Origin: CAZXCQ01 sp964639275
GTDB lineage: Bacteria > Desulfobacterota > DSM-4660 > Desulfatiglandales > Desulfatiglandaceae
Reading direction: 5' to 3'
DNA length: 64,000 nt
Assembly: GCA_964639275.1 (NCBI GenBank)
Contig: CAZXCQ010000001.1
Location: 13,314 to 77,313 of the forward strand
Below the pieces are notes generated by a model. It saw only the letters and a program-made list of their open reading frames with translations, had not been told where the DNA came from and ran no database searches. The stretch's first letter is position 1. Every line of letters starts with the position of its first letter. The position numbers and the translations under genes were made by a program. Below are positions 55,490 to 63,984 of the stretch, in pieces.

Positions 55490-55863
55490 TCGAGAGAGGT
55501 ACAATAAAGATTGCGGTCACATCTAGAGGCACTGGCCTCGACTCTGAGGTCGAGCCCAGATTCGGAAGGGCCCCTTATATCCTTTTGGTTGATTCAGAAA
55601 CCCTTGAGTTTGAGGTGGTGGATAACAAGGAGAACGCGAATGCCCTTAAGGGGGCCGGTATTCATGCGGCCAAGATGGTTTGCGATAAGGGAGCAAAGGT
55701 CTTGCTCACCGGATTTTGCGGGCCCAACGCCTTCAGGGCCCTGAAGGCGGCCAAGATTGGGGTCGCCAACAATGCGAGCGGGTCGATAAGAGATGCTGTA
55801 AAGGCCTACCTCAACGGAAAATTACCTTTTTCTGACGCGCCGAATGTGGAGGGTCATTGGTAA
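55486..55863 (+). CDS. NifX-family protein 2
   Basis: A 125-residue protein with the FeMo-co-binding fold: IKIAVTSRGTGLDSEVEPRF, YILLVDSETLEFEVVDN, and GIHAAKMVCDKGAKVLLTGF followed by CGPNAFRALKAA. It starts within the stop of the IscU-like gene (ATGA overlap), so the two are translationally coupled. It is the member closest to the usual NifX/MTH1175 pattern and a candidate for the cluster-carrying orange protein itself. Confidence 0.9.
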   Translation: MIERGTIKIAVTSRGTGLDSEVEPRFGRAPYILLVDSETLEFEVVDNKENANALKGAGIHAAKMVCDKGAKVLLTGFCGPNAFRALKAAKIGVANNASGSIRDAVKAYLNGKLPFSDAPNVEGHW

Positions 55864-55950
55864 AGACTCAAACATCTTCAACCAGCTTGTGGGTTTGAGG
55901 CAAAGCTTCGCGGGCAATAGGGGGCAAGAATAGGCGGGGAGAGTTTTCCC

Positions 55951-56319
55951 ATGAAGATAGCCGTTTCGGTCTGGGAAGGGAAGATATCGCCCGTGTTTGA
56001 TACCGCTTCGAGGTTATTGATCCTTGACGTGGAGGGGAGAAGGGAGACATCTCGATCCGAGATCTATCTGGAAGAGCAGGCCCTTACTCGAAAATGCATG
56101 CGAATTGAGGTCTTGGGAATCGACATCCTGATATGCGGGGCCATATCGCGCCCCTTTTACGATATGCTTAGTGCCGTGGGTATCAATGTCATACCCTGGA
56201 TATGTGGCCCCGAAAAGGATGTCTTACAGGCCTATATGGAGGGGACTCTATTAGATTCAAGGTTTTCAATGCCGGGTTGTGACCGGAAAAAAGGGAGAAG
56301 GGGGGACCGAGCAAAGTGA
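55951..56319 (+). CDS. NifX-family protein 3
   Basis: A 122-residue protein: MKIAVSVWEGKISPVFDTAS, RLLILDVEG, EVLGIDILICGAISRPFYDM and IPWICGPEKDVLQAYMEGTL. It is the most divergent of the three, with a CG motif in place of the usual GG, and a basic tail. Its stop overlaps the start of the next gene by one base. The three paralogues in one operon suggest a hetero-oligomer or stepwise metal-cluster transfer. Confidence 0.88.
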   Translation: MKIAVSVWEGKISPVFDTASRLLILDVEGRRETSRSEIYLEEQALTRKCMRIEVLGIDILICGAISRPFYDMLSAVGINVIPWICGPEKDVLQAYMEGTLLDSRFSMPGCDRKKGRRGDRAK

Positions 56320-56537
56320 TGACACCAAGAGGAGGAGAAAAGGGCGGCGGGGGCAAAGGCAAAGGGAGAGGCCAAGGAGCTTCGGGTAGAGGAAAAGGCG
56401 CGGGGGGCGGCAGGGGCCTGGGCCCGGGAGGGGAGTGCGTCTGCCCCAACTGCGGGAAAAGAGTACCGCACCAGCGGGCCAATCCCTGTTTTGAGAGAAA
56501 ATGTGCCGAATGCGGGACATACATGACAAGGGCTTAG
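56319..56537 (+). CDS. Gly-rich zinc-ribbon small protein
   Basis: ATG 56319 is used; a GTG at 56316 is possible. A 72-residue protein: the first 40 residues are almost only Gly, Arg and Lys, followed by a four-Cys zinc-ribbon-like end with CPNCGKRVPHQ and CAECGTYM. Similar small proteins occur in ORP/NifX operons of Desulfobacterota from memory, without known function. The basic Gly-rich part could contact RNA or DNA, and the ribbon could hold zinc or iron. Confidence 0.75.
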   Translation: MTPRGGEKGGGGKGKGRGQGASGRGKGAGGGRGLGPGGECVCPNCGKRVPHQRANPCFERKCAECGTYMTRA

Positions 56538-56544
56538 TCTGGAA

Positions 56545-57438
56545 ATGATCATCAGCATTGCAAGCGGAAAGGGTGGGACTGGCAAGACAACGGTTGCCAC
56601 AAACCTGGCTGTTTCTCTTGGGGCCGGCGTTCAGTTGTTGGACTGTGATGTGGAAGAACCCAACGCCCATCTCTTCATACATCCGATCATTGAGGCAGTA
56701 GAGAAGGCAACAACGCCGGTTCCCGTTGTAGACGAAGAAAAATGTACCCTCTGCAGGAAATGCGGCGAAATATGCCAGTTCAAGGCGATCGTTGTGATTG
56801 GTGAAACAGTGCTGCCCTTCCATCAACTCTGCCACAGCTGCGGCGGCTGCGGCGCGGTATGCCCCGAGAAGGCAATCAGTGAGACGAGTCGAGAATTGGG
56901 GGTCATTGAAAGGGGAAAGGGAGACGGCCTGGAGTTTGTCCATGGGAGATTGCGGGTCGGCGAGGCCATGTCACCTCCCCTGATCAGAAAAGTCCGCTCC
57001 TTCACAAACCCCGATAGGCTGACCATCATCGATGCCCCACCCGGGACTTCATGTCCGGTCATCGCTGCCATAAAGGGGGTCCACTTTGTCTTGCTCGTTA
57101 CCGAGCCCACACCGTTTGGTCTCCACGACCTAAGACTGGCTGTTGAGGCGATCAAGATCCTCGGAATCCCTTCCGGAGTGGTTATTAATCGCTCAGATAT
57201 GGGAGATGATCAGGTCAAGGCCTATGCCCAACAGGAGGGTCTGCCTGTCCTGATGGAGATCCCCTTTGATCGCGGTATCGCAGAGGCCTATTCTAGGGGT
57301 GACCTCCTCGTTGCGGTTATGCCGGAATATAGAGACCGGTTTCGCAGCTTATATCGTCGCATAGAAGGCATGATCAAATCGTTGGGCGTTGACACCGGAG
57401 TGTGCCCTGATGAAGGAATTGGTTGTTATCAGCGGTAA
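56545..57438 (+). CDS. MRP/MinD-type ATPase with inserted ferredoxin domain, 1
   Basis: A 297-residue P-loop ATPase with the deviant Walker A SGKGGTGKTTVATNLA and the ATPase motif DAPPGTSCPV. A ferredoxin insert at about 60-120 holds CTLCRKCGEICQFKAI and CHSCGGCGAVCPEKAI. Such proteins partner with the orange protein in Desulfovibrio and are presumed to handle metal-cluster assembly or localisation. The gene overlaps the following paralogue by 29 bases. Confidence 0.92.
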   Translation: MIISIASGKGGTGKTTVATNLAVSLGAGVQLLDCDVEEPNAHLFIHPIIEAVEKATTPVPVVDEEKCTLCRKCGEICQFKAIVVIGETVLPFHQLCHSCGGCGAVCPEKAISETSRELGVIERGKGDGLEFVHGRLRVGEAMSPPLIRKVRSFTNPDRLTIIDAPPGTSCPVIAAIKGVHFVLLVTEPTPFGLHDLRLAVEAIKILGIPSGVVINRSDMGDDQVKAYAQQEGLPVLMEIPFDRGIAEAYSRGDLLVAVMPEYRDRFRSLYRRIEGMIKSLGVDTGVCPDEGIGCYQR

Positions 57439-58270
57439 AGGCGGTACCGGGAAGACCAGCATTGTGGCGGCCTTTGCCTCATTGGCTGAAAACCAGGTCA
57501 TTTGCGATGCTGACGTGGATGCGGCAGACCTCCACCTCATAATGGACCCTTCTGTCCAGGAACGCCACATTTTTCAGGGTGGTCATTCGGCTGTCATTGA
57601 TCCAGATAGATGCACTCGGTGTGGCCTGTGCAGGGATCTGTGTCGGTGGCAGGCCATTAGCCAGGATCTTGAAGTCGATCCAATCGAGTGCGAGGGCTGC
57701 GGGGTCTGTGTCTATTTTTGTCCTGAAAATGCCATCGAATTTCCTGTGAAGACCTGCGGCGAGTGGTACCGCTCGGGTACGCGTTTTGGCCCCATGGTCC
57801 ACGCCCGCCTGGGGATTGCCGAGGAGAATTCTGGCAAACTCGTAACTCTGGTGCGACACGAAGCCAGGAGACTTGCTGAAAACACAGGTTCAGATATCAT
57901 CCTTACCGACGGACCGCCGGGCGTCGGGTGCCCCGTGATCGCCTCCATCGGTGGGGCCTCCGCTGTCCTGATCGTCGCCGAACCCACGGTTTCAGGAATA
58001 CATGACATGGAACGGGTCGCCCAATTGGCAGCCCATTTTGGCGTCCCTGCCATGGTTTGTGTCAACAAGTTTGACCTGAACCTTGATCAATCACAGGCGA
58101 TAGAGAAATATGCAAGAAAGAACAATCTAGGCCTGATGGGACGGATACCCTTTGATCCCCTTTTTACCGGAGCTATGCTGCGAGGGCAGACCATCTTTGA
58201 ATACAATGGAGATTCTCAAGCTGCCGACGCGGTGCAGGGTATTTGGGAGAAATGGTTGAATCCAGATTAG
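57410..58270 (+). CDS. MRP/MinD-type ATPase with inserted ferredoxin domain, 2
   Basis: Start chosen at 57410 (MKELVVISGKGGTGKTS). The 286-residue paralogue has Walker A SGKGGTGKTSIVAAFA, the motif DGPPGVGCPV, and a ferredoxin insert with CTRCGLCRDLCRWQAI and CEGCGVCVYFCPENAI. It overlaps the previous gene by 29 bases, so the pair is translationally coupled and probably forms a heterodimer. It closes the operon; no clear hairpin follows in the 174 bases before the convergent regulator gene. Confidence 0.92.
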   Translation: MKELVVISGKGGTGKTSIVAAFASLAENQVICDADVDAADLHLIMDPSVQERHIFQGGHSAVIDPDRCTRCGLCRDLCRWQAISQDLEVDPIECEGCGVCVYFCPENAIEFPVKTCGEWYRSGTRFGPMVHARLGIAEENSGKLVTLVRHEARRLAENTGSDIILTDGPPGVGCPVIASIGGASAVLIVAEPTVSGIHDMERVAQLAAHFGVPAMVCVNKFDLNLDQSQAIEKYARKNNLGLMGRIPFDPLFTGAMLRGQTIFEYNGDSQAADAVQGIWEKWLNPD

Positions 58271-58444
58271 GCTTTTTTGAAACTCGCGCTTGGCCCTTCC
58301 AAGACCTTTTCCCTGAGCTCTTCAATGATTTCTCTGCGATGCAACGCTCATCTCCGCTGTACAATTTACAATTGAAAGGCAACGTCTCAATAAGCAGGGG
58401 GAGTATCAATTTAGGTGGCACCCTGGCCCTCACAAAAAAGTGCC

Positions 58445-58837
58445 CTATTGCCCCAGCAATTCCTTTATCGTGGCGAGGAGTTTTTCCTTATCCACAGGTT
58501 TTTCAAAGAACTCGTCGGGAGCGAAGTATTCCATATCCTTTTCGATGTCATAACGAACACCCAATTCATCGGTCATGGCGGAGACTCCGATGATAGGGAT
58601 CTCCTTGAGTTCGGGATCCCTCCTGACCTGTTTACACACCTCGAACCCCGAAAAAAGGAGTTCCATCATGACATCCAACAAGACGAGATCCGGACGCTCT
58701 TTCCTGATTTTGTCCATCCCGTCTTGACCGTCTTTGGCTGTGACGGTTTCAAAGCCGTTTCTCTTCAAAAATGTCTCCATGGTAAAGAGGAAATCCGGGT
58801 TGTCATCAATGATAAGGATCTTTGCCGGTCTATTCAT
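58445..58837 (-). CDS. single-domain response regulator
   Basis: Start chosen at 58837 (ggag 8 bases upstream). The 130-residue receiver has ILIIDDN, acceptor Asp in VLLDVMMELLFSGFEV and FFEKPVDKEKL. An insertion of about four residues after the acceptor (MMELLFSG) is unusual but occurs in this class. No output domain. It lies just downstream of the PAS kinase at 58909 on the same strand, its likely partner. Confidence 0.88.
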   Translation of the reverse strand: MNRPAKILIIDDNPDFLFTMETFLKRNGFETVTAKDGQDGMDKIRKERPDLVLLDVMMELLFSGFEVCKQVRRDPELKEIPIIGVSAMTDELGVRYDIEKDMEYFAPDEFFEKPVDKEKLLATIKELLGQ

Positions 58838-58908
58838 TGTCATTTCTCCATCATTTTTCAAGTGACCTTTCACAAAACTCCTCAGCGAGGCATCCCGCAC
58901 CGAGGCCC

Positions 58909-59970
58909 CTACCTGAGCCTGAAAATGATTCTAAAGGTACTGCCCTTTTCAGGGGCCGTCAAGACCTCGATGCGCCCCCCGTGGGCCTTTACAATCTGAT
59001 CCACCACCATAAGCCCGAGTCCTGTCCCCTCTGAACCTTTCCTGGAGAAGAACTTTTCAAAGAGGTTGCTCTGGGTGGTCTCATCCATTCCGGCACCATT
59101 ATCTTCTACCTCAAACATAAAGTGACCGGGATCGTACAGATCGGTCCGCACGACGATGCTATGGAATTCCTTCAGCGAATCCCTCTCGCATGCCTGCAGG
59201 GCATTCAATATAAGATTCCCCAGCATCCTCCGAATTCCCTGGGGGTCCAATGAGACCTCCGGGAGATTGGCGTTTGGCTTTTCGATCAATGCAATGTCAA
59301 GACCCCTGGCCTTTTCCTCAAAAAGCACCACCACGTCCTTTACGAGTTCAGCAGGCCGTACCTTCTCTCGTTTGGGGACCCTTTTTTTTGATGCATAGAG
59401 TATATTCTGAACGACCGCTGAAATCTCATGGATGTTCTTTTTGACGATTTCCCAGCCCTTCCCGGCCAGCTTCATGTCCTTGTCTTTGATGCCTTCATCG
59501 ACCACATAGGCTCCCCCCTGAAGTCCCTCCAGGATGTTCTTGATGTCGTGAGAGAGCATGGCAACGGACTGCCCCAGAAAGGTCAGCTCCTTCTCAAACT
59601 CCCTTACCGTGGTGATGTTAAGGGACATCTCGATGACGGCCACCACATTGCCCGAGACATCGGGAATGGGTGTGGCAAGAACAATCATCTGGCCGGCTTT
59701 CCCGCTTGACAGATAGACTGTCTCCTCGCTTAAATGTATCCCTTTGTCGTTAAAGGCCCTCTGGACAGGGCATATATGACAGGGGGTGGGGCTTCCCTTG
59801 TAAACGAGGTGACAAAGCCTGCCCGTTCCATCACCAAAGTCCTTTCTGAAGGCCTGGTTCGTAAAGAGGATTTGAAGGGAGCGATCCTGGATCGAGAGGT
59901 AACAGGGCAGGAGGTCAATGAGCGCCCTGTATCCCAGGTCAGAAAGGATGGGGTTACCTTGAGGCTCCAT
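58909..59970 (-). CDS. PAS-domain histidine kinase (Cys-PAS)
   Basis: Start chosen at 59970 (ggagg upstream); a TTG at 60003 is possible. The 353-residue soluble kinase has a PAS domain at about 10-125 with a Cys motif (LCHLVYKGSPTPCHICP) and a region with H box SVAMLSHDIKNILEGLQGGA. The ATPase domain has N box LGNLILNALQACE, DNGAGMDE and GTGLGLMVVDQI. It precedes a single-domain response regulator on the same strand, 71 bases downstream. The Cys of the PAS could hold a cofactor for redox sensing. Confidence 0.9.
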   Translation of the reverse strand: MEPQGNPILSDLGYRALIDLLPCYLSIQDRSLQILFTNQAFRKDFGDGTGRLCHLVYKGSPTPCHICPVQRAFNDKGIHLSEETVYLSSGKAGQMIVLATPIPDVSGNVVAVIEMSLNITTVREFEKELTFLGQSVAMLSHDIKNILEGLQGGAYVVDEGIKDKDMKLAGKGWEIVKKNIHEISAVVQNILYASKKRVPKREKVRPAELVKDVVVLFEEKARGLDIALIEKPNANLPEVSLDPQGIRRMLGNLILNALQACERDSLKEFHSIVVRTDLYDPGHFMFEVEDNGAGMDETTQSNLFEKFFSRKGSEGTGLGLMVVDQIVKAHGGRIEVLTAPEKGSTFRIIFRLR

Positions 59971-60224
59971 AATGCCTCCGCTGACGGGCTGCTTCCCCTC
60001 CAACGGGGGAAACTCCTTATCAAACCACGTGATTTATAGGAAATTTTGTGTATAAGCCTTAGTGTATATGAGACCTGTCTTTTGGTGTCAAGAAAAACCC
60101 CCTCCTCCACTCCCTTCCCCATTTTTCCTGTTTCACATTCCGCAAGAGGCCTCCTCAACACGCTTTGTCAAGGCCCATGAAGACTTCTGGAAAGAGGAAA
60201 CCCGCTCACCCATTTCTGCGAGGG

Positions 60225-60253
60225 CAAAAAAAAGCCCCGGAATCCTGCGGGGC
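60225..60253 (-). terminator. rho-independent terminator facing the flx operon
   Basis: On the minus strand GCCCCG-caggattc-CGGGGC is followed by eight T. It lies about 370 bases after flxA. The stem also has ctttgt on its other side, so it may work weakly in both directions. Confidence 0.75.
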
Positions 60254-60351
60254 CTTTGTGCTGTCTTGGAGAAATCCTTTTTTTTCCTGATCGAAATCTG
60301 AGCGTCAATTTTGCCAAGTTGAATCAGTTTAACTTTCTGCAAATTGGGACT

Positions 60352-60572
60352 GGGGTATGGGGGTTCTGTTTTGAAGGGTGTATCCCTGCCTGAGGCAGAC
60401 AAGCCTGTCTGAGACCGTTAGAGAGCGTTAAGAAATCACGGAGATCGACGTTGCCAAAAACCATAAGACTTTTCAGCAAATACTGCCCCCTGTTTTCACC
60501 TATGGCACGTGATTTCTTTACGCTCTCTTACGGGCGAGTTATACACCCTTCAAAACAGAACCCCCATACCCC
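60352..60572. repeat. 221-bp inverted-repeat element (MITE-like)
   Basis: The two ends, 60352-60383 and 60541-60572, are perfect 32-bp inverted copies (ggggtatgggggttctgttt...). Inner arms 60417-60440 and 60508-60531 match at 22 of 24 bases. One arm carries an extra palindromic insert (ctgaggcagacaagcctgtctgag). No gene inside. The layout fits a small non-autonomous element or a large extragenic palindrome. The rest of the 60004-60621 gap has the terminator only. Confidence 0.85.
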
Positions 60573-60621
60573 CGGGTTTCAAAAGTTCAAAGTGTTACGC
60601 CAACTCATTTTTGGGCGCGCC

Positions 60622-61470
60622 CTAGTATTCCGGTGGCATGGTCTTGAGCTGGGCCAGAGAGAAGACGGGGCCGTCTTTACAGACGAACTTTTCTCCGATG
60701 TTGCAGCGGCCACACATACCGATCCCGCATTTCATACGGCTTTCCAGGGACAGGATGATCTTTTCCGGGGGGAATTGCAACTTTTCTAAGACCGGCTGCG
60801 TGAACCGGATCATAATCGGGGGGCCGCAAACAAGGGCAATGGCATCATTGGCACTGGTGATTTTTTGTTCGGTTACGGCCGGAACAAAGCCCACGTTATA
60901 TTTCCAGTCGGGGTCTTCAGTGGCATCGACCGTGATATGGACCGTGATGTCCTCCCTTTTTTCCCACTCCAAGAGCTCGTCCCTGTAAAGAAGCATCCCC
61001 GGACTTCTTGCCCCGTAAATAACCGTGATATCTTTGAATTTGGAGCGATTGTCCGGATGGAGCATATAGATGATGGTGGATCGTAACGTGGTAAAGGCAA
61101 AACCGCCACCAATGATGATTACATTTCTTCCCTCCATTTCCTCCCAGGGATACCAGTTGCCGAGGGGTCCGCGAATCCCCATGACATCGCCCACCCTCAT
61201 GTTATGAAGGTGCGTCGTCACCAGCCCCACCTTGTTGACGGTAAACATCACAAAACCCTTTTCCGTTGGAGAAGATGCGATCCCGATAGGGATCTCACCC
61301 TTCCCTGCGATGCTCAATTCAGCAAACTGACCGGGGATATAAGCAAACTTGGTTTCGTCCTCGGGATTGAGGAAGACATATTTGAAGGTCTTGAGATTCC
61401 TGTCCTCGGTCTCAACCACGATGTCTTCTATTCGAACTGGGTAAGGTAGATATGGATTCGTCAATGGCAC
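60622..61470 (-). CDS. flxA: FlxA-like FAD/NAD(P)-binding oxidoreductase subunit
   Basis: GTG start at 61470 with caggggg just upstream. The 282-residue protein has the ferredoxin-reductase layout: an FAD-binding beta-barrel (YIPGQFAELSIAG, IGIASSPTEKGFVMFTV), NAD(P)-binding part (VIIIGGGFAFTTLRSTIIYM, ALVCGPPIMIRFT) and a C-terminal [2Fe-2S] Cys group (MKCGIGMCGRCNIGEKFVC). This is the NAD(P)H-entry subunit of Flx, related to sulfhydrogenase gamma and AsrB. It is the last gene of the flxDCBA-like row, with 24 bp before it. In Desulfovibrio, Flx-Hdr links NADH, ferredoxin and a disulfide. Confidence 0.92.
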   Translation of the reverse strand: MPLTNPYLPYPVRIEDIVVETEDRNLKTFKYVFLNPEDETKFAYIPGQFAELSIAGKGEIPIGIASSPTEKGFVMFTVNKVGLVTTHLHNMRVGDVMGIRGPLGNWYPWEEMEGRNVIIIGGGFAFTTLRSTIIYMLHPDNRSKFKDITVIYGARSPGMLLYRDELLEWEKREDITVHITVDATEDPDWKYNVGFVPAVTEQKITSANDAIALVCGPPIMIRFTQPVLEKLQFPPEKIILSLESRMKCGIGMCGRCNIGEKFVCKDGPVFSLAQLKTMPPEY

Positions 61471-61494
61471 ACCCCCTGATGCTACAAAAGAATC

Positions 61495-62535
61495 TCAGAA
61501 ATCATTCATCAACTGCGCAACCCGTCGGATATCGATGTTTGCCGGACAGAACTGCACACAGCGACCACACCCCACACAGGCCACGCCATTATGGTATTTG
61601 TCGACGTAATATTTGAGCTTGTGCATAAATCTCTGACGGACCCGCTGGAGCTTGTTTTCTCTTGGATTATGACCTGAGCCGTGAAGGGTAAAGAGTGGGA
61701 ACATGCAGGCATCCCAGTTTCGCATGCGAAGCCCCTCATTGGCCATGACTTCATCCTGGATATCAAAACACCAGCAGGTGGGGCACAAGTAGGTGCAGGT
61801 CGCGCAGTTGATGCAGCCAAACGCCACCTCCTCCCAGAAAGGCGCGTCAAATAGCCGGGTGACGACCTTCTCTTTGAGTTTATCCGTGGCTATGGAAGAG
61901 GATATCTTGCCGGTTCCCGACGCGGCCACGGCCTCTGCTTCTCTTTCAACCTCTTCCCCGGCCTCGCTCCCCCCTCGTGTCTTGGCCAGGAGATCCTCTC
62001 CTTTCTTCGAAAGGGTGCGGGCCAAAAACCTGTCCCCCAGGTCAAAGAGAAGCACGTCCAGGCCATTTTCACTAAAAGGACCGCTCCCCACGGAGGTACA
62101 AAAACAGGTGCTGCACGGCGCATTGCAGCCCATCCCCACAAGGGTGGTTGCCTCAAACCGCTGGACCCACCAGGGGTCCCTATATTGCGGATTGTCAAAA
62201 TTTACCTTGACCAATCGGATGGCAAGGGCGTCACAAGGCCTGATACCCACCACGGCCTGGGGGGACAAATCCTTGGGCGCCTCTCTGAGGATATGGGCCT
62301 CTGGATCATTCTCGTCCAGCCCATAGACAAACATCCGATCAGACTGGGGAAAGATCACCGATTTGGGGGAGAGCCGGGTATTGGTAAACGCGAAGTTTGC
62401 CCGGACCTCCCCTTCCATAGGTCTGAAATTGTGAAAATCCCCTTCCTTGACGGGTACGAAGAGCCTGTAAAACTCCCGGAGTTCCTCCAGCGCGCCCTTC
62501 CATTCTTCCTTGCTAAACACCTTGTTGCTGCTCAT
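61495..62535 (-). CDS. flxB: FlxB-like iron-sulfur subunit (sulfhydrogenase beta/AsrA type)
   Basis: A 346-residue protein with the AsrA/HydB-type front half (VVGIRPCDALAIRLVKVNF, GMGCNAPCSTCFCTSVG) and two [4Fe-4S] motifs at the C-terminus: CINCATCTYLCPTCWC and CVGCGRCVQFCPANID. It would carry electrons from FlxA to the FlxC/FlxD-Hdr part. A Glu/Ala-rich insert (about 180-215) is variable in the family. It lies between flxC and flxA on one strand with short gaps, so it is co-transcribed. Confidence 0.9.
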   Translation of the reverse strand: MSSNKVFSKEEWKGALEELREFYRLFVPVKEGDFHNFRPMEGEVRANFAFTNTRLSPKSVIFPQSDRMFVYGLDENDPEAHILREAPKDLSPQAVVGIRPCDALAIRLVKVNFDNPQYRDPWWVQRFEATTLVGMGCNAPCSTCFCTSVGSGPFSENGLDVLLFDLGDRFLARTLSKKGEDLLAKTRGGSEAGEEVEREAEAVAASGTGKISSSIATDKLKEKVVTRLFDAPFWEEVAFGCINCATCTYLCPTCWCFDIQDEVMANEGLRMRNWDACMFPLFTLHGSGHNPRENKLQRVRQRFMHKLKYYVDKYHNGVACVGCGRCVQFCPANIDIRRVAQLMNDF

Positions 62536-62602
62536 GGAATCGATCCTTTTCCTCTCACTCCACCGGGGTTCAACATGACCCCGGTGGGGCTATTGCCGTA
62601 AT

Positions 62603-63553
62603 CTAAAGCACGAAATCGTTCGGGTCATCCACCCTGTATGCATCCAGCAGCGGACGTTGATCCAGGCTCAGACCCGCCTCCCAGGAGAAGAGATCCAGGG
62701 CATCCTTATTGAGTTTCTTGGTAAACTGCCTCACCGGGATTCCGACCGGACAGGCCCTCTCACACGCCCCGCAGTCCGTGCATCGTCCAGCACAGTGGTA
62801 GGCCCTGAGAATATGGAAGGTCATGGTGTCGGCCGGGTCGATGCTCTTCCCCACCCACTGGGGTTTGGATTCATCCACAAAACAGGTGGGGCAGTAGCAC
62901 AGGGGACAGGCGTTTCTGCAGGCATAGCAGCGGATACAGCGCGAGATCATCCGGGTAAAAAACCCCCACCGCCTCTCCGGAGGCATGGCCTCGATCTTCT
63001 CAACATCCTTAAAGGCCCCCACACCCTCCTGCTCGGGTACGGGATCTCCGATCATCTCATCGAAGATCACGGGGTTGTGGTGGAGACAGGTGGCACAATT
63101 GAGCTGGAGGAAATCCTTCTTATGAAGGGTCTTCTCAAAGTCGGAACCCTTGACGATAAAGGTCTCCCCATCCCCTTTGATCTCAAGGATCTCCTTTTGA
63201 TCCACGGCCCGTTTTACGGCCCGGTGGTTGACCATGCCCGTACAGGGGATCCCCACAATAAAGAGTTGATCCCTCTTGATCTGGCCCTCCACGATGTGGG
63301 TGACGATGTTTCGGGAGTTACATCCATTGGCCACAATCCCGATCTTCTCTGTCCTCTGGGTCAGATAGTTGCAGAGGTTCAGCCCGCAGTGGCTGTCCCA
63401 GTGGAGGACCTCGGTGCCCTCAGGGGTCCTGACCAGCACAGGCTCGTTCATCATGGCCACGCTTCCCTTCTTGTAGCCGATAAAGACCTCCACCCGGCCC
63501 TCTGTCAGCAGCTTCTTTGCAGTCTCTCGGATCTTTTCCGTATATTGGAGCAT
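62603..63553 (-). CDS. flxC: FlxC-like iron-sulfur subunit
   Basis: Start chosen at 63553, where the ATG shares a base with the flxD stop. The 316-residue protein has an F420-hydrogenase-beta-like front half (GRVEVFIGYKKG, GIVANGCNSRNIV, GIPCTGMVNHRAVKRA) with several Cys including LNCATCLHHNP. Two [4Fe-4S] motifs read CIRCYACRNACPLCYCPTC and CTDCGACERACPVGIP. The protein at 40517 is its shorter paralogue, so both complexes use the same type of electron-wire subunit. Confidence 0.92.
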   Translation of the reverse strand: MLQYTEKIRETAKKLLTEGRVEVFIGYKKGSVAMMNEPVLVRTPEGTEVLHWDSHCGLNLCNYLTQRTEKIGIVANGCNSRNIVTHIVEGQIKRDQLFIVGIPCTGMVNHRAVKRAVDQKEILEIKGDGETFIVKGSDFEKTLHKKDFLQLNCATCLHHNPVIFDEMIGDPVPEQEGVGAFKDVEKIEAMPPERRWGFFTRMISRCIRCYACRNACPLCYCPTCFVDESKPQWVGKSIDPADTMTFHILRAYHCAGRCTDCGACERACPVGIPVRQFTKKLNKDALDLFSWEAGLSLDQRPLLDAYRVDDPNDFVL

Positions 63554-63984
63554 CACGCCACCTCGGCCAGTCTCTTGATTAGGTATCTTGCCGGCCCCAG
63601 GCCCTCTACCGCACTGGCGACCGTCTGGGCCACATCCACAAACTTGGAGGCCTCTGCCGATGAGATCCATGAAAAGTGGAGTCTTCCCGGCTCAATCCCG
63701 ATATGTTCCAGAAGCCCTTTGAGGAGCGCAAACTTCCTTCGTGCGTAATAATTACCTTCCAGGTAATGACAGTCTCCGGGGTGTCACCCGGAGACCCATA
63801 CCCCATCGGCCCCGTGACGGAACGCGGCAAGGATGAATTTTGGGCTCACCCGGCCTGAGCAGGGCACCCTTATCACCCTGAAGTAAGGCGGGTACTGGAG
63901 GCGACTGACACCTGCCAGGTCGGCCGCGCCATAACTACACCAGTGACAAAGGAATGCGGTAATCTTTGGCTGCCATTCACTCAT
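63553..63984 (-). CDS. flxD: FlxD/MvhD-type subunit, selenocysteine (UGA at 63784-63786)
   Basis: ATG 63984 behind gaggaagg. The frame passes an in-frame TGA at 63786-63784 in GVWVSG-Sec-HPGDCHYLEGNY, where relatives have GGCHPGDCHY; Sec is residue 67 of 143. The N-terminus has FLCHWCSYGAADLAG. The continuation KFVDVAQTVASAVEGLGPAR is homologous to the mvhD at 41325, and the gene ends sharing one base with the flxC start. FlxD connects the Flx part to HdrA. The operon probably continues to the right, with hdr genes outside the window. Confidence 0.92.
63751..63767 (-). promoter_or_regulatory. putative SECIS hairpin of flxD
   Basis: attacc-tggaa-ggtaat, six perfect pairs, starts 16 bases after the UGA, matching the hairpin place in mvhD at 41569. 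Confidence 0.6.

Noticed and set aside
62657..63748. Long open frame (363 codons) on the plus strand
   Set aside because: It is antisense to flxC and flxD, which have clear Cys motifs; the frame has no recognisable domain.
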